A DNA stretch of 64,000 nt from JANQPD01 sp963715655 (GCA_963715655.1 OY970262.1:1240001-1304000); one strand, 5' to 3'; shown: positions 29,541 to 36,974, counted from the stretch's first letter. Program-made: numbers and translations. Notes: generated by a model not told the origin, from the sequence alone.

Positions 29541-30108
29541 TTACTGACTTTAAAATCTCAGAAATTACTTTTCGTATAACATGGTATTCACCATTTTCGC
29601 CATTGTATCCCATAAACGTGAAAACCACGGCCTTCTTACCTCTTATGAACATATAGGTGGTTCCTCCTAGATTTAAACTATTTGCTGTTAATGTATAATC
29701 AAAAGAAAGTTCTGTAGAATCTATGTTCTCAGCTTTACTGTTTATAAGCTTAAAGTTATTAAAACTCTTTAAAGATTGTTCATGAAACATTTCGGCTAAT
29801 TCCATTTTTGTGAACCTATCAGCATCATCTAATAAAGTTACTGCTAAATTTTCGCAAAATGGTTTATTACAATTTGCTTTTATTGCAAAAACCTCGTAAC
29901 CGTCAACTTTGACCCAATTAGTTGGAACGTATATACTTATGGAATCAGCAATCACAAATAATTGCATTTCTGAATTAGAATTATTTATTGGAAATACAGA
30001 TTTTGACGTTTCAGTATTTGTTGTATCGCTTTCAGTATTTTCTAGCCTTCCGCACCCTAAAGCCAGAAATACAAATAATATCATTAAAGAATTATTCATT
30101 TTTTTCAT
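29527..30108 (-). CDS. Small lipoprotein of unknown function
   Basis: 193-aa predicted lipoprotein. The signal peptide MKKMNNSLMILFVFLALGC has a lipobox ending LALGC at residue 19, followed by a Ser/Thr/Asn-rich linker. The mature domain (about residues 48-193) has alternating strands and a C-terminal helix (HVIRKVISEILKSVSF), with AVVFTFMGYNGENGEYH before it; this pattern recalls small PsbP/DcrB-like lipoproteins, but I do not recognise the family with confidence. It is alone, lies between two direct copies of repeat R, and its stop codon is inside an 18-bp tandem repeat, so it looks like an accessory gene acquired or held in a repeat island. A different start at the internal Met-4 is possible. 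Confidence 0.75.
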   Translation of the reverse strand: MKKMNNSLMILFVFLALGCGRLENTESDTTNTETSKSVFPINNSNSEMQLFVIADSISIYVPTNWVKVDGYEVFAIKANCNKPFCENLAVTLLDDADRFTKMELAEMFHEQSLKSFNNFKLINSKAENIDSTELSFDYTLTANSLNLGGTTYMFIRGKKAVVFTFMGYNGENGEYHVIRKVISEILKSVSFKG

Positions 30109-30119
30109 TAAAATCTATT

Positions 30120-30263
30120 TTAATTGTAATACCACCTCCCAAAATTGATGCACGCCCCATTGCGATTAAAGTAGATAGTTCCGAAGTTTTTGCAATTCCT
30201 CAGCTGGCGAACTTTTATAAAGCGTGTCCACACAATTCCCTCATCACCGTAGGTATTACTCAT
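30120..30263 (-). CDS. Possible 47-aa small ORF inside repeat R
   Basis: ATG at 30263 to TAA at 30120, ending 11 bp before the lipoprotein start on the same strand. The peptide begins with an NTYGDEGIVWT segment and FIKVRQLR, and ends in FNRNGACINFGRWYYN. The N-terminal 22 residues recur with three substitutions in the left repeat copy (28811-28878), where the frame then diverges and stops. Four nucleotide differences in about 95 bp do not allow a test for coding selection. It may simply be a chance frame in a conserved non-coding repeat; I keep it because it abuts the lipoprotein gene. Confidence 0.2.
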   Translation of the reverse strand: MSNTYGDEGIVWTRFIKVRQLRNCKNFGTIYFNRNGACINFGRWYYN

Positions 30264-30351
30264 GTTACTCTTTTAGATGCTCAAACTTTACAGTTAATAT
30301 GCTTTGTCTTTTAAAACACGGATTGCAAATTAGCACTAGCAGTGAGGAGAG
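30199..30351. repeat. Dispersed repeat R, uninterrupted right copy
   Basis: Runs from CTCAGCTGGCGAAC through CTCAAACTTTACAGTTAATA to ACGGATTGCAAATTAGC and TAGCAGTGAGGAGA. It is the intact counterpart of the left copy, lacks both MITE-like insertions, and therefore serves as a paralogous empty site. Confidence 0.8.
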
Positions 30352-30573
30352 CTTAGTTTCATTTTCCTAGCCTCCCAACCATCCCTCCGAAGGGCTCGGG
30401 TCTTCCAACTATTTTTCTTGCATGGCACACGCTATTAAATCGCTCCGCAGCTGTGGTTCTTCTAACCAACCATTGGAGGGCAAGCTCCTTACTCCCGACT
30501 ATTCCTCCAACTTTTTAATCTATCGATTATCGTCTGTGGTCAATCGACTGTGGTCTCCTAACTCCTAACTAAC
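30352..30573. other. Low-complexity spacer before the marR 3' end
   Basis: Pyrimidine-rich, partly repetitive DNA (CTCCTAACTCCTAACTAACC, TCGATTATCGTCTGTGGTC followed by a similar unit). No coding frame or RNA gene was seen. Confidence 0.4.
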
Positions 30574-31023
30574 CTACTCCCTCACCTTATCCAACAATCT
30601 ATTTAATTCTTTAGCCTCCATTTCCGTTAAATTAGCCATAGTTTGAGATAGATCCATTTCAGAGCGATCCATTTTTGACAATAACTTCAAACCATTTTTG
30701 GTAATACACACATCTACCAATCGTTTGTCGTTGCCGCACACTTGTTTAGAAACCAGTTCTTTTTTTAATAGGCGATCTACTATTCGGCTGGTGTCGCTCA
30801 TTTTATCGAGCATTCGTTCTCGTATTTGTAAGGTGCTTAACGGATTAGGGTTACTACCGCGCAAAATACGAAGCACATTAAATTGCTGTTGCGTAAGATC
30901 ATGTGCCGAAAAATGCTCACGCATTTTTTCACTCAAAAAGTTATAGGTATATATAATGTTTATACCGGCTTTTTGGTGCTGACTTTGAAACTTTTTCTGT
31001 TTTATGTCTTCCTCTAAACTCAT
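30574..31023 (-). CDS. MarR-family transcriptional regulator
   Basis: 149-aa winged-helix DNA-binding protein. The order matches MarR: N-terminal dimerisation helix, LTQQQFNVLRIL (helix 2-3), PLSTLQIRERM with SDTSRIVDRLLKKELV (recognition helix), wing CGNDKRLVDVCITKNGLKLL, and C-terminal helices returning to the dimer interface. MarR dimers bind palindromes and usually repress their own promoter; an 18-bp palindrome lies 24-41 bp upstream of this start. The ligand is unknown. Its neighbours (lipoprotein island, yebC) do not reveal a target. Confidence 0.92.
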   Translation of the reverse strand: MSLEEDIKQKKFQSQHQKAGINIIYTYNFLSEKMREHFSAHDLTQQQFNVLRILRGSNPNPLSTLQIRERMLDKMSDTSRIVDRLLKKELVSKQVCGNDKRLVDVCITKNGLKLLSKMDRSEMDLSQTMANLTEMEAKELNRLLDKVRE

Positions 31024-31046
31024 GAATACTTACGCTAATTAAGGCT

Positions 31047-31064
31047 ATCTACAAATTTGTAAAT
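31047..31064. promoter_or_regulatory. 18-bp palindrome, candidate MarR operator
   Basis: ATCTACAAATTTGTAAAT contains the perfect 12-bp palindrome TACAAATTTGTA and extends to ATxTACAAATTTGTAxAT. Position upstream of the marR ATG and size match MarR-family autoregulatory operators. Inference from sequence symmetry only. Confidence 0.5.
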
Positions 31065-31089
31065 CGTATTGTTTTGCTCCAAAAATTTA

Positions 31090-31800
31090 CTATTCCACAT
31101 TGGTATAAACGGCCTGCACATCATCGTCATCATCAATCTTTTCCAGCATCTTGTCTATGTCTGCTTGTTGCTCTTCTGTAAAATGTACAGGAGTGGTTGC
31201 AAAGCGTTGTAAAGTAGCTTTTTTTGGTTCAATATTCATGCCTTCCAACGCTTTTTGCATGTTGCCAAAGTTGGTCCAATCAGCATACAAGTATAAAGCG
31301 TCATCATCACTTTCAATTTCTTCCAAACCGGCATCTATAAGTTCTAGCTCTAGGCTATCGGTATCCATATCCGAATTTAATTCTAATTCAAATACGGCTT
31401 TTCTGTCAAACATAAATTCTAAAGAGCCATTGGGCACCACGCCACCACCGGCTTTATTAAAATAAGAACGTACATTGGCCACAGTGCGCACGCTGTTATC
31501 AGTAGCACATTCTACCATCACCAACACGCCATGCGGTCCTTTACCTTCATAAGTAATTTCCGTGTAGTTTTCTACATCACTGGCTGTAGCCCTATTTATA
31601 GCTTTATCAATATTATCCTTCGGCATATTTTGCGCCTTGGCATTTTGAATAGCCGTGCGTAAACTTGAGTTGGTAGAAGGATCAATGCCCGACTCCTTTG
31701 CCGCCATGGTAATGGCCTTTGCTAAGCGTGGAAAAAGGCGCGACATTTTACCCCAACGTTTTTCTTTGGCCGCTTTTCTATATTCAAATGCTCTTCCCAT
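31090..31800 (-). CDS. yebC: YebC/PmpR/TACO1 family protein
   Basis: 236 aa. Conserved N-terminus MGRAFEYRKAAKEKRWGKMS, then LFPRLAKAITMAAKESG, NSSLRTAIQNAKAQNMPKDNI and the family block YEGKGPHGVLVMVECATDNS. The family was annotated as a DNA-binding regulator; newer work links YebC/TACO1 to ribosomes stalled at polyproline stretches. Which applies here cannot be read from sequence. Length is normal. A TATTTTTG box on the same strand lies 43-50 nt upstream. Confidence 0.95.
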   Translation of the reverse strand: MGRAFEYRKAAKEKRWGKMSRLFPRLAKAITMAAKESGIDPSTNSSLRTAIQNAKAQNMPKDNIDKAINRATASDVENYTEITYEGKGPHGVLVMVECATDNSVRTVANVRSYFNKAGGGVVPNGSLEFMFDRKAVFELELNSDMDTDSLELELIDAGLEEIESDDDALYLYADWTNFGNMQKALEGMNIEPKKATLQRFATTPVHFTEEQQADIDKMLEKIDDDDDVQAVYTNVE

Positions 31801-31842
31801 ATACCTAAGGTTTGTGGTGATTTTGTGTGTTTAACTAAAGCG

Positions 31843-31850
31843 CAAAAATA
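31843..31850 (-). promoter_or_regulatory. -7 box upstream of yebC
   Basis: CAAAAATA on the plus strand, i.e. TATTTTTG reading toward yebC, followed by CGC. It predicts a leader of about 38 nt. No -33 element at the expected spacing. Confidence 0.4.
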
Positions 31851-31977
31851 TAAAGTGTTTGCAAGTAACCTACTCTTTCAAAAAAATTACATAATTTCAC
31901 CGCTTCTACAAGAATAATCTTTCATTTATGCTGAAGGACTGGGGATAGGCAAGGCGTCTTAAAAAAAATGCCATTAT

Positions 31978-32712
31978 ATGTTGATGAACGAAAGAGTTAA
32001 AAAACTCAGAAAAGAACAAAAACTTTCACAAGTAAAATTTGCAGAAATGATGGGAATTACACAAAGTGTAGTTTCTCTTATTGAATCAGGTCACACCAAT
32101 GTTTCTGTTGATGTACTAAAACGGGTAAGCGAAAAATTTGATGTAAGTATTGATTGGTTAATTTATGGAAAGGCTAAGTACGTAAGATTATCGCGCAATA
32201 ATTCATTTATACCCCTTGTAAACGTAGAGGCTAAAGCAGGTTACATAAAAGGTCACTTAGATGATGATTTTATGGACACCTTAGAGCTGTATAAAATTCC
32301 GGGTTTTGAAAATGGACACCACCGTATTTTTGAAGTAGAAGGAGATAGCATGGTGCCTTCCATATTACCAAGAGATTGGATTGTGTGCCGTGAAGCGAGT
32401 TTAGAAGAAATGGTGGAAGGTTCTCTATGTGTGGTGGTTACTACTAGAGATGTGGTGGTAAAGCGCTTGTACAAAGATCGTAATCAACCAAAAAACCTTA
32501 TTTTAAAAAGTGATAATGCTTCCTACAACGATATTAACATTGCCTTAGTAGATGTAGCAGAAATATGGGAAGTTCAAGCTAAAATTACCAACTCTTTTGT
32601 TTCTTCTTCGTTAGAGCAAAACAAACGTATGGATGATTTGGAACTAGAATTAAAAGAAATCAAAGCTCAATTAGGGCAGCTCTTGCTAAAACTTAACGGA
32701 ATTTCTAAATAA
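31978..32712 (+). CDS. XRE-HTH / S24 LexA-like transcriptional regulator
   Basis: 244-aa regulator. Residues 3-62 form an XRE helix-turn-helix (KLRKEQKLSQVKFAEMMG, then QSVVSLIESG and SIDWLIYG). Residues about 85-190 form an S24 peptidase-like domain: AKAGYIKG supplies an Ala-Gly pair at the usual self-cleavage position, EVEGDSMVPSI carries the nucleophile serine, and DVVVKRLY the general-base lysine. A C-terminal coiled-coil-like tail (DDLELELKEIKAQLGQLLLKL) may add to dimerisation. All residues for RecA-stimulated self-cleavage are present, but whether it occurs is unknown. ATG at 31984 is an equally good start. No phage genes are next to it, so it is probably a chromosomal stress-type regulator. 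It converges on the next gene with a 46-bp overlap. Confidence 0.88.
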   Translation: MLMNERVKKLRKEQKLSQVKFAEMMGITQSVVSLIESGHTNVSVDVLKRVSEKFDVSIDWLIYGKAKYVRLSRNNSFIPLVNVEAKAGYIKGHLDDDFMDTLELYKIPGFENGHHRIFEVEGDSMVPSILPRDWIVCREASLEEMVEGSLCVVVTTRDVVVKRLYKDRNQPKNLILKSDNASYNDINIALVDVAEIWEVQAKITNSFVSSSLEQNKRMDDLELELKEIKAQLGQLLLKLNGISK

Positions 32713-34154
32713 GTATCAGTAATAAGGTGCAAACAAAAATGCTTGGTAGTTGCATCTTGTGTAAGCACATATTCTTTTATACCTATTAAATTTGGATTTG
32801 TATTCAGCTGGTTATACTCCTTTAGTTGATATTTATAATGGTTCAACAATACGTAAGTAGGCAAATCAAAACGCCAAATTATTGGGAAATAGCCCATGTA
32901 AGCTTCGTAATTATCTGCTAACAAACATCCTGAAGATACACCTACATAACTGTCTGCATGTAGCAATTGCTCGGGTAACTTGGGCGTGAGTGCATACACA
33001 ACACTATTTTCATTTAGGGTTTCACCAAGTTTTGTTAATGCTACAACCGTATCGCTTAAGGGTTTTTGCAGGCTGTATATGTTTATTGCTTTTATGGCAA
33101 CCGCGCCAAACACCATAGTTGCTATTAGTAGTTGAAGCTTTGGCTTAAAGGCGATGCAAGAAGCGTATAGCAAAAGAAATATCCAAAATAGATTATTTAG
33201 GCGTTCGTTTATATAACTACCTCCGGCTCCGGAGTCGGGTAAAATAAAGTAAAAAATGGCCAGCAAAACAGCCAACAGAAGTAGCGGTAAATACTTTTTA
33301 TTTGCTAAGCCTTTTACCCAACCTAATAGTAAAATACTTAGCGTAAATAGGCTTACAAAGTATCCAAACCATTTAAATTGACCGTTAGAAGTGCCTTGTA
33401 AAGGGCTGGCGCTGTAAAAGTTTTTAAATAACCATTTCATTTCCATAAAAAATGGTTCGGTATTTAAGTGTGTTGGCCTCGTTAAAAAAAGGATGCCCAA
33501 AAGTAAAAACGGTAATCCGGCAATAAGAATGCTTACCTGAGCTTTTAAAAAAGTAGCTAGAGAAAAATTGGTAGATAGGGTAAGGCAGGCGATAAAAACC
33601 ACACCTATACCAAATACAAAAATATGTGTGAAATAAAGTAAACCAAAAAAACAAAAAAGGAATACGGTTTTTTTCCAAATTACTGTGTTTTGCAATTTTA
33701 AATGAACGTAACCGCCCGCCATTAAAAAAACAAGACCTAATAAAAAATTATAAAAACCTAGGGAGAAGATATAGGAATAGCAAGCTACTAATACAAGTAT
33801 AAAAGTAAGACTCCACCTATTAGTGTATTCCTTTAAAAACAACATAGCAAACCAAGGAAACCCTATTACATAAAAAAGTATAAGAATTTTTTGTGCGGCC
33901 AAGCCGGAAAATCCCGCCCAGAGTAATACAGATAAAAAAAGGTGGCTTGTCCAATTTGGCGTGCTCCAATTATTGGGTGCTATGTACGCATCTAAAAACT
34001 TCGATTCATTAAAAAGCTGTAATAGTAATTTAGCATTATACAAATGCGAACCGGCATCTGTAAGGGCAAAGGCTTCAATTAAAATTACGGGCAAGGCACT
34101 TAGCAAAATAGCCAATACCAAAATGCACTTTATAGTATTTTGTGGCAACAACAT
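32667..34154 (-). CDS. Polytopic membrane protein, possible GT-C glycosyltransferase
   Basis: 495 aa with about eleven or twelve hydrophobic segments. After the first segment the periplasmic loop reads ALTDAGSHLYNAKLL, an acidic residue followed by His as in the first-loop motif of GT-C polyprenyl-phosphate-sugar transferases; a second loop contains NNWSTPNWTSH. The C-terminal third is a soluble extracytoplasmic segment. I do not recognise a named family; GT-C-like lipid-linked sugar transfer is inference from topology and the motif. The 3' end overlaps the convergent S24 regulator by 46 bp. Confidence 0.6.
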   Translation of the reverse strand: MLLPQNTIKCILVLAILLSALPVILIEAFALTDAGSHLYNAKLLLQLFNESKFLDAYIAPNNWSTPNWTSHLFLSVLLWAGFSGLAAQKILILFYVIGFPWFAMLFLKEYTNRWSLTFILVLVACYSYIFSLGFYNFLLGLVFLMAGGYVHLKLQNTVIWKKTVFLFCFFGLLYFTHIFVFGIGVVFIACLTLSTNFSLATFLKAQVSILIAGLPFLLLGILFLTRPTHLNTEPFFMEMKWLFKNFYSASPLQGTSNGQFKWFGYFVSLFTLSILLLGWVKGLANKKYLPLLLLAVLLAIFYFILPDSGAGGSYINERLNNLFWIFLLLYASCIAFKPKLQLLIATMVFGAVAIKAINIYSLQKPLSDTVVALTKLGETLNENSVVYALTPKLPEQLLHADSYVGVSSGCLLADNYEAYMGYFPIIWRFDLPTYVLLNHYKYQLKEYNQLNTNPNLIGIKEYVLTQDATTKHFCLHLITDTYLEIPLSFSKSCPN

Positions 34155-34192
34155 GGCGCAAAGAAAAGGTTTATTACAAAACCCTGAGACAA

Positions 34193-34810
34193 CTACTTAC
34201 CTTCAGCAAACGTTAAAATTTTATCGTCAAGCGGAGATACGGATGATGGATAATAAGCCACCCATTTTCCGCTTTCATCAATCAAAAATTTATTAAAATT
34301 CCATTTCACCTCCGCATCAGCCACACCGTTTTCATCTTTACGAGTAAGCCATTTATATACATCATTTTGGCCGGCACCCATTACGGTACTCTTAGCCATC
34401 ATCATAAAGTTTACGCCATAATTCTGTTGGCAAAATGCCTTTATTTCTTCATTGCTACCCGGTTCTTGTCCGCCAAAATCATTACTAGGAAAACCGATAA
34501 TGGTAAAGTTGCTATTTTTATGCGCCTCAAAAAGTTCTTGTAGCTGTTCATATTGAGGTGTATAGCCACATTCACTAGCGGTATTTACAATTAGCACACG
34601 CTTGCCGCGTAAGGCACTGAAGTCAAACGGTTCTCCCGATAAAGTTTTTGGTTTAAAAGCGTAAAAATCATTAGCGTTTTCCATAGCGTCTGTCATTTCA
34701 GTAGTTTTATTGGCCGTGGTATCGTTTTTCAATTGGTCTTTCTTTTTACCATTAGTACCACAAGCTACTAATCCAAGTATAGCACAGGCGTATATAAATT
34801 TTTTCATCAT
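34193..34810 (-). CDS. Glutathione-peroxidase-family lipoprotein (thiol peroxidase, Cys type)
   Basis: About 206 aa. Start set at the ATG-ATG pair 34807-34810 because it gives a clean lipoprotein signal (KKFIYACAILGLVAC); a longer frame reaching 34843 would spoil it. A charged linker is followed by the GPx fold: NTASECGYTPQYEQL with peroxidatic Cys in place of selenocysteine, GFPSNDFGGQEPG with the catalytic Gln, and KWNFNKFLID with Trp and Asn of the tetrad. Such Cys enzymes usually use thioredoxin-type reductants to reduce hydroperoxides. Lipidation would place it in the periplasm or outer membrane, unusual for the family but common in Bacteroidota. It is divergent from the ccm operon, 121 bp apart. 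Confidence 0.9.
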   Translation of the reverse strand: MMKKFIYACAILGLVACGTNGKKKDQLKNDTTANKTTEMTDAMENANDFYAFKPKTLSGEPFDFSALRGKRVLIVNTASECGYTPQYEQLQELFEAHKNSNFTIIGFPSNDFGGQEPGSNEEIKAFCQQNYGVNFMMMAKSTVMGAGQNDVYKWLTRKDENGVADAEVKWNFNKFLIDESGKWVAYYPSSVSPLDDKILTFAEGK

Positions 34811-34919
34811 TTCAATTTGCAGTAGCAACCAAAAAAATAGCATTAGGTTTTAAATATTTTGAATCATTCTTATTAACTGTTTCAAATACTAGTATAGACG
34901 CTGTAAAACCCGCAGGCTG

Positions 34920-34927
34920 TATTTTTG
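34920..34927 (+). promoter_or_regulatory. -7 box abutting the ccmB start
   Basis: TATTTTTG followed by CACC and the GTG at 34932; 4 nt between box and start codon, as at purM and queE. Confidence 0.5.
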
Positions 34928-34931
34928 CACC

Positions 34932-35588
34932 GTGATAAAGCAAATCAATTTTATACTCGCTTTAAACTTAAGTTTAGAGTGGCGCAAAAAACAAAGCTAT
35001 TTGGCCATTTTACTGTACGTTTTAAGTACTACGTATTTAAGTTTCTTGGTATTTAATGGCAGCGTTTCTCAGGAAGTATGGAATTCATTATTTTGGGTTA
35101 TTCTGCTTTTTGCAGCGGTACAGTCTGCTTTTAGAAGCTTTGAGAACGAAGCTAGCCGAAGGTTTTTATTGTACTATGGTTTGGTAAAACCACAAGTATT
35201 AGTGTTGGGCAAAACGGTGTATAACTTTCTGTACCTTTTTGGGATAGGCCTTTTTGCCTTTTTAGTGTTCAACTTTATGTTTGGTGTGCAAGTGGTTAGT
35301 CCGCTTGCTTTTTTAGTGCTTTTACTTTTAGGTAGTGCTGGCTTTGCAGGTATTCTCACGTTTACTTCCGCCATATCGGCTAAAGCCGGAAATAACCCTG
35401 CTTTACCTGCCATTTTAAGCTTACCACTTTTATACCCGCAAGTGCTTACACTTAGCCGCACTAGCATAAGGGCGGTTACCGGTTTTGATTGGGAATATAA
35501 CGCTCCATTTTTATTGGTTTTACTGCTCCTGGCAGGGCTTTCCGTTGCCTTGTCTTATCTCTTATTTGCCTACCTTTGGCGCGACTAA
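34932..35588 (+). CDS. ccmB: Haem exporter membrane subunit CcmB
   Basis: 218 aa, six hydrophobic segments. Membrane part of the CcmAB ABC complex that recycles CcmE during cytochrome c maturation. The pattern SLEWRKKQSYLAILLYVL, then FRSFENEASRRFLLYYGLV and the long C-terminal hydrophobic stretch NNPALPAILSLPLLYPQVL match CcmB. The start is a GTG; conserved sequence begins right after it and no other start exists close by. First gene of ccmB-C-D-E-F. The ATPase CcmA is not in the window. Confidence 0.92.
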   Translation: MIKQINFILALNLSLEWRKKQSYLAILLYVLSTTYLSFLVFNGSVSQEVWNSLFWVILLFAAVQSAFRSFENEASRRFLLYYGLVKPQVLVLGKTVYNFLYLFGIGLFAFLVFNFMFGVQVVSPLAFLVLLLLGSAGFAGILTFTSAISAKAGNNPALPAILSLPLLYPQVLTLSRTSIRAVTGFDWEYNAPFLLVLLLLAGLSVALSYLLFAYLWRD

Positions 35589-35589
35589 A

Positions 35590-36258
35590 ATGTACAGAAT
35601 GAAACAACATTGGTGGAAAGCTTTAGGCGTAATTTTAGTACTCTATACCATCATTTGGGGGTTTTTAGGAGAGGTGCCCGCCCGCTTTATTTTAAATGAA
35701 AGCATTAGAGCTACCTACTTCCATGTTACCATGTGGTTTTCCATGATAATTTTAATGACAGCCTCCGTTATATTTTCTATTAAATATTTATCTGGTAACA
35801 AGCGCTTGGCAGATTTAAAGGCCAAAGAAGCGGCTAGCACCGGAGTATTGTTTTCAATTATAGGTTTAGTAACGGGCAGCTTTTGGGCAAAATTTACATG
35901 GGGGGCTTTTTGGGTAAACGATGCCAAACTAAACGGTACGGCCATTACGCTACTTATTTATGCGGCCTATTTTGTGTTACGGGGTTCAGTAGATGATCCG
36001 TTAAAAAAAGGAAGGTTAGCTGCGGTGTACAACATATTTGCTTACGTAATGATGATTGTGTTCATTGGTATTTTACCGCGTATGACGGATAGCTTACATC
36101 CCGGCAACGGTGGAAACCCCGCTTTTGGACAATATGATATGAACAGCGAAATGCGCATGGTATTTTACCCCGCCATTATAGGTTTTACGCTTATTGGTGT
36201 GTGGATAACCACTTTACGGATTCGCACACAAAAATTGATTTGGAAACGAGAATTTTAA
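35590..36258 (+). CDS. ccmC: Haem transporter/handling protein CcmC
   Basis: 222 aa with six membrane segments. Start at ATG 35590, 1 bp after the ccmB stop; ATG 35599 (MKQHWW) is an alternative, while longer versions reaching into ccmB are implausible. Family marks: RATYFHVTMWFSM (haem-ligand His of the first loop), the Trp-rich periplasmic segment KFTWGAFWVNDAKLNG, and SLHPGNGG with the second His. E. coli CcmC reads WGTWWVWD at the Trp-rich site; here it is WGAFWVND. It passes haem to CcmE. Confidence 0.92.
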   Translation: MYRMKQHWWKALGVILVLYTIIWGFLGEVPARFILNESIRATYFHVTMWFSMIILMTASVIFSIKYLSGNKRLADLKAKEAASTGVLFSIIGLVTGSFWAKFTWGAFWVNDAKLNGTAITLLIYAAYFVLRGSVDDPLKKGRLAAVYNIFAYVMMIVFIGILPRMTDSLHPGNGGNPAFGQYDMNSEMRMVFYPAIIGFTLIGVWITTLRIRTQKLIWKREF

Positions 36259-36259
36259 T

Positions 36260-36481
36260 ATGCAAGCAGTAAAAAATACAATTGCCTTTTTAGGGATGTT
36301 GCTTTTATCAGCACCCTTAATAGCACAAATGCGCGAGCAGCCTGAAATGGCCGATGTAATGCGCAGTAATGGTAAAATTTATGTGGTGGTGGTAATTGCC
36401 GCCATGGTGTTTTTAGGCATTGTGGTGTATCTAATAAATTTAGACAGGAGGATTAAAAAATTGGAAAACACAGAAGAATGA
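36260..36481 (+). CDS. ccmD: CcmD-family small membrane protein
   Basis: 73 aa: an N-terminal hydrophobic segment resembling a signal sequence (about 5-22), then a second helix VVVVIAAMVFLGIVVYLI and a basic tail LDRRIKKLEN. Size, position between ccmC and ccmE, and topology match the CcmD family that stabilises CcmABC and releases holo-CcmE. It starts 1 bp after ccmC and overlaps ccmE by 4 bp. Confidence 0.82.
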   Translation: MQAVKNTIAFLGMLLLSAPLIAQMREQPEMADVMRSNGKIYVVVVIAAMVFLGIVVYLINLDRRIKKLENTEE

Positions 36482-36867
36482 AAAAAACACACGTTGCTAT
36501 AATTGTTTGTATTGCCGTGGCCATTGGTGCTATTATAGTTACCATGAGTGACGCTTCCACTTACGTGGGATTTGACAAAGCCTATGCACAACCCGGCACC
36601 AAATACACCGTAATTGGGTATTTAGATAAAGATGCACCGATGAACTACGATGCACGAGCGCAAAAATTTAGTTTTACTGCCATTGATAAAGAAGGTAAAA
36701 AACAACTAGTGGTGTATAATCAACCAAAACCACAAGATTTTGAACGTAGCGAAGAAGTAACTATGAAAGGCTTTGCCAGCGATAGTGCTTTTATAGCCGA
36801 AGAAATTTTGATGAAGTGCCCAAGCAAGTACAACGAGCAAAATGATATGACGGCAGGAACTTATTAG
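36478..36867 (+). CDS. ccmE: Cytochrome c maturation haem chaperone CcmE, CxxxY type
   Basis: 129 aa. N-terminal membrane anchor (AIIVCIAVAIGAIIVTM) and a periplasmic OB-fold domain (YTVIGYLDK, FSFTAIDKEGKKQLVVY, MKGFASDSAFIAEEILMKCPSKY). The residue that binds haem covalently in E. coli is His in HxxxY; here the motif is C-P-S-K-Y, i.e. CxxxY, as described for Desulfovibrio-type and archaeal CcmE. The variant implies changed haem attachment chemistry and fits a Ccm system without CcmH nearby. Start ATG overlaps the ccmD stop. Confidence 0.9.
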   Translation: MKKTHVAIIVCIAVAIGAIIVTMSDASTYVGFDKAYAQPGTKYTVIGYLDKDAPMNYDARAQKFSFTAIDKEGKKQLVVYNQPKPQDFERSEEVTMKGFASDSAFIAEEILMKCPSKYNEQNDMTAGTY

Positions 36868-36888
36868 GAATGACGTTAAGGGTTATTT

Positions 36889-36974
36889 GTTAAAAGTTAA
36901 AAGTTAAAAGTCTGTGTGCCCCAAATCAAATGGCTGTGTAGCTTACAAATAACCAATAACCAATAACCAATAAC
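36889..36974. repeat. Heptamer tandem repeats in the ccmE-ccmF spacer
   Basis: GTTAAAA three times (36889-36909), then AATAACC nearly four times (36948-36974), in an otherwise 134-bp non-coding gap of the ccm operon. The AATAACC unit recurs at 61.5 kb. Confidence 0.75.

Noticed and set aside
29988..30314. 108-codon plus-strand frame opposite the lipoprotein start
   Set aside because: It is antisense to the lipoprotein gene, which has a clear signal peptide and lipobox, and ends in repeat R.
31978..32712. Prophage marker
   Set aside because: No integrase, structural or lysis genes flank the S24 regulator, and neighbours are ordinary chromosomal genes.
35485..35589. Longer ccmC start inside ccmB
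   Set aside because: Would overlap ccmB by over 100 bp and add a non-conserved N-terminus; ATG 35590 fits the 1-bp junction and family length.
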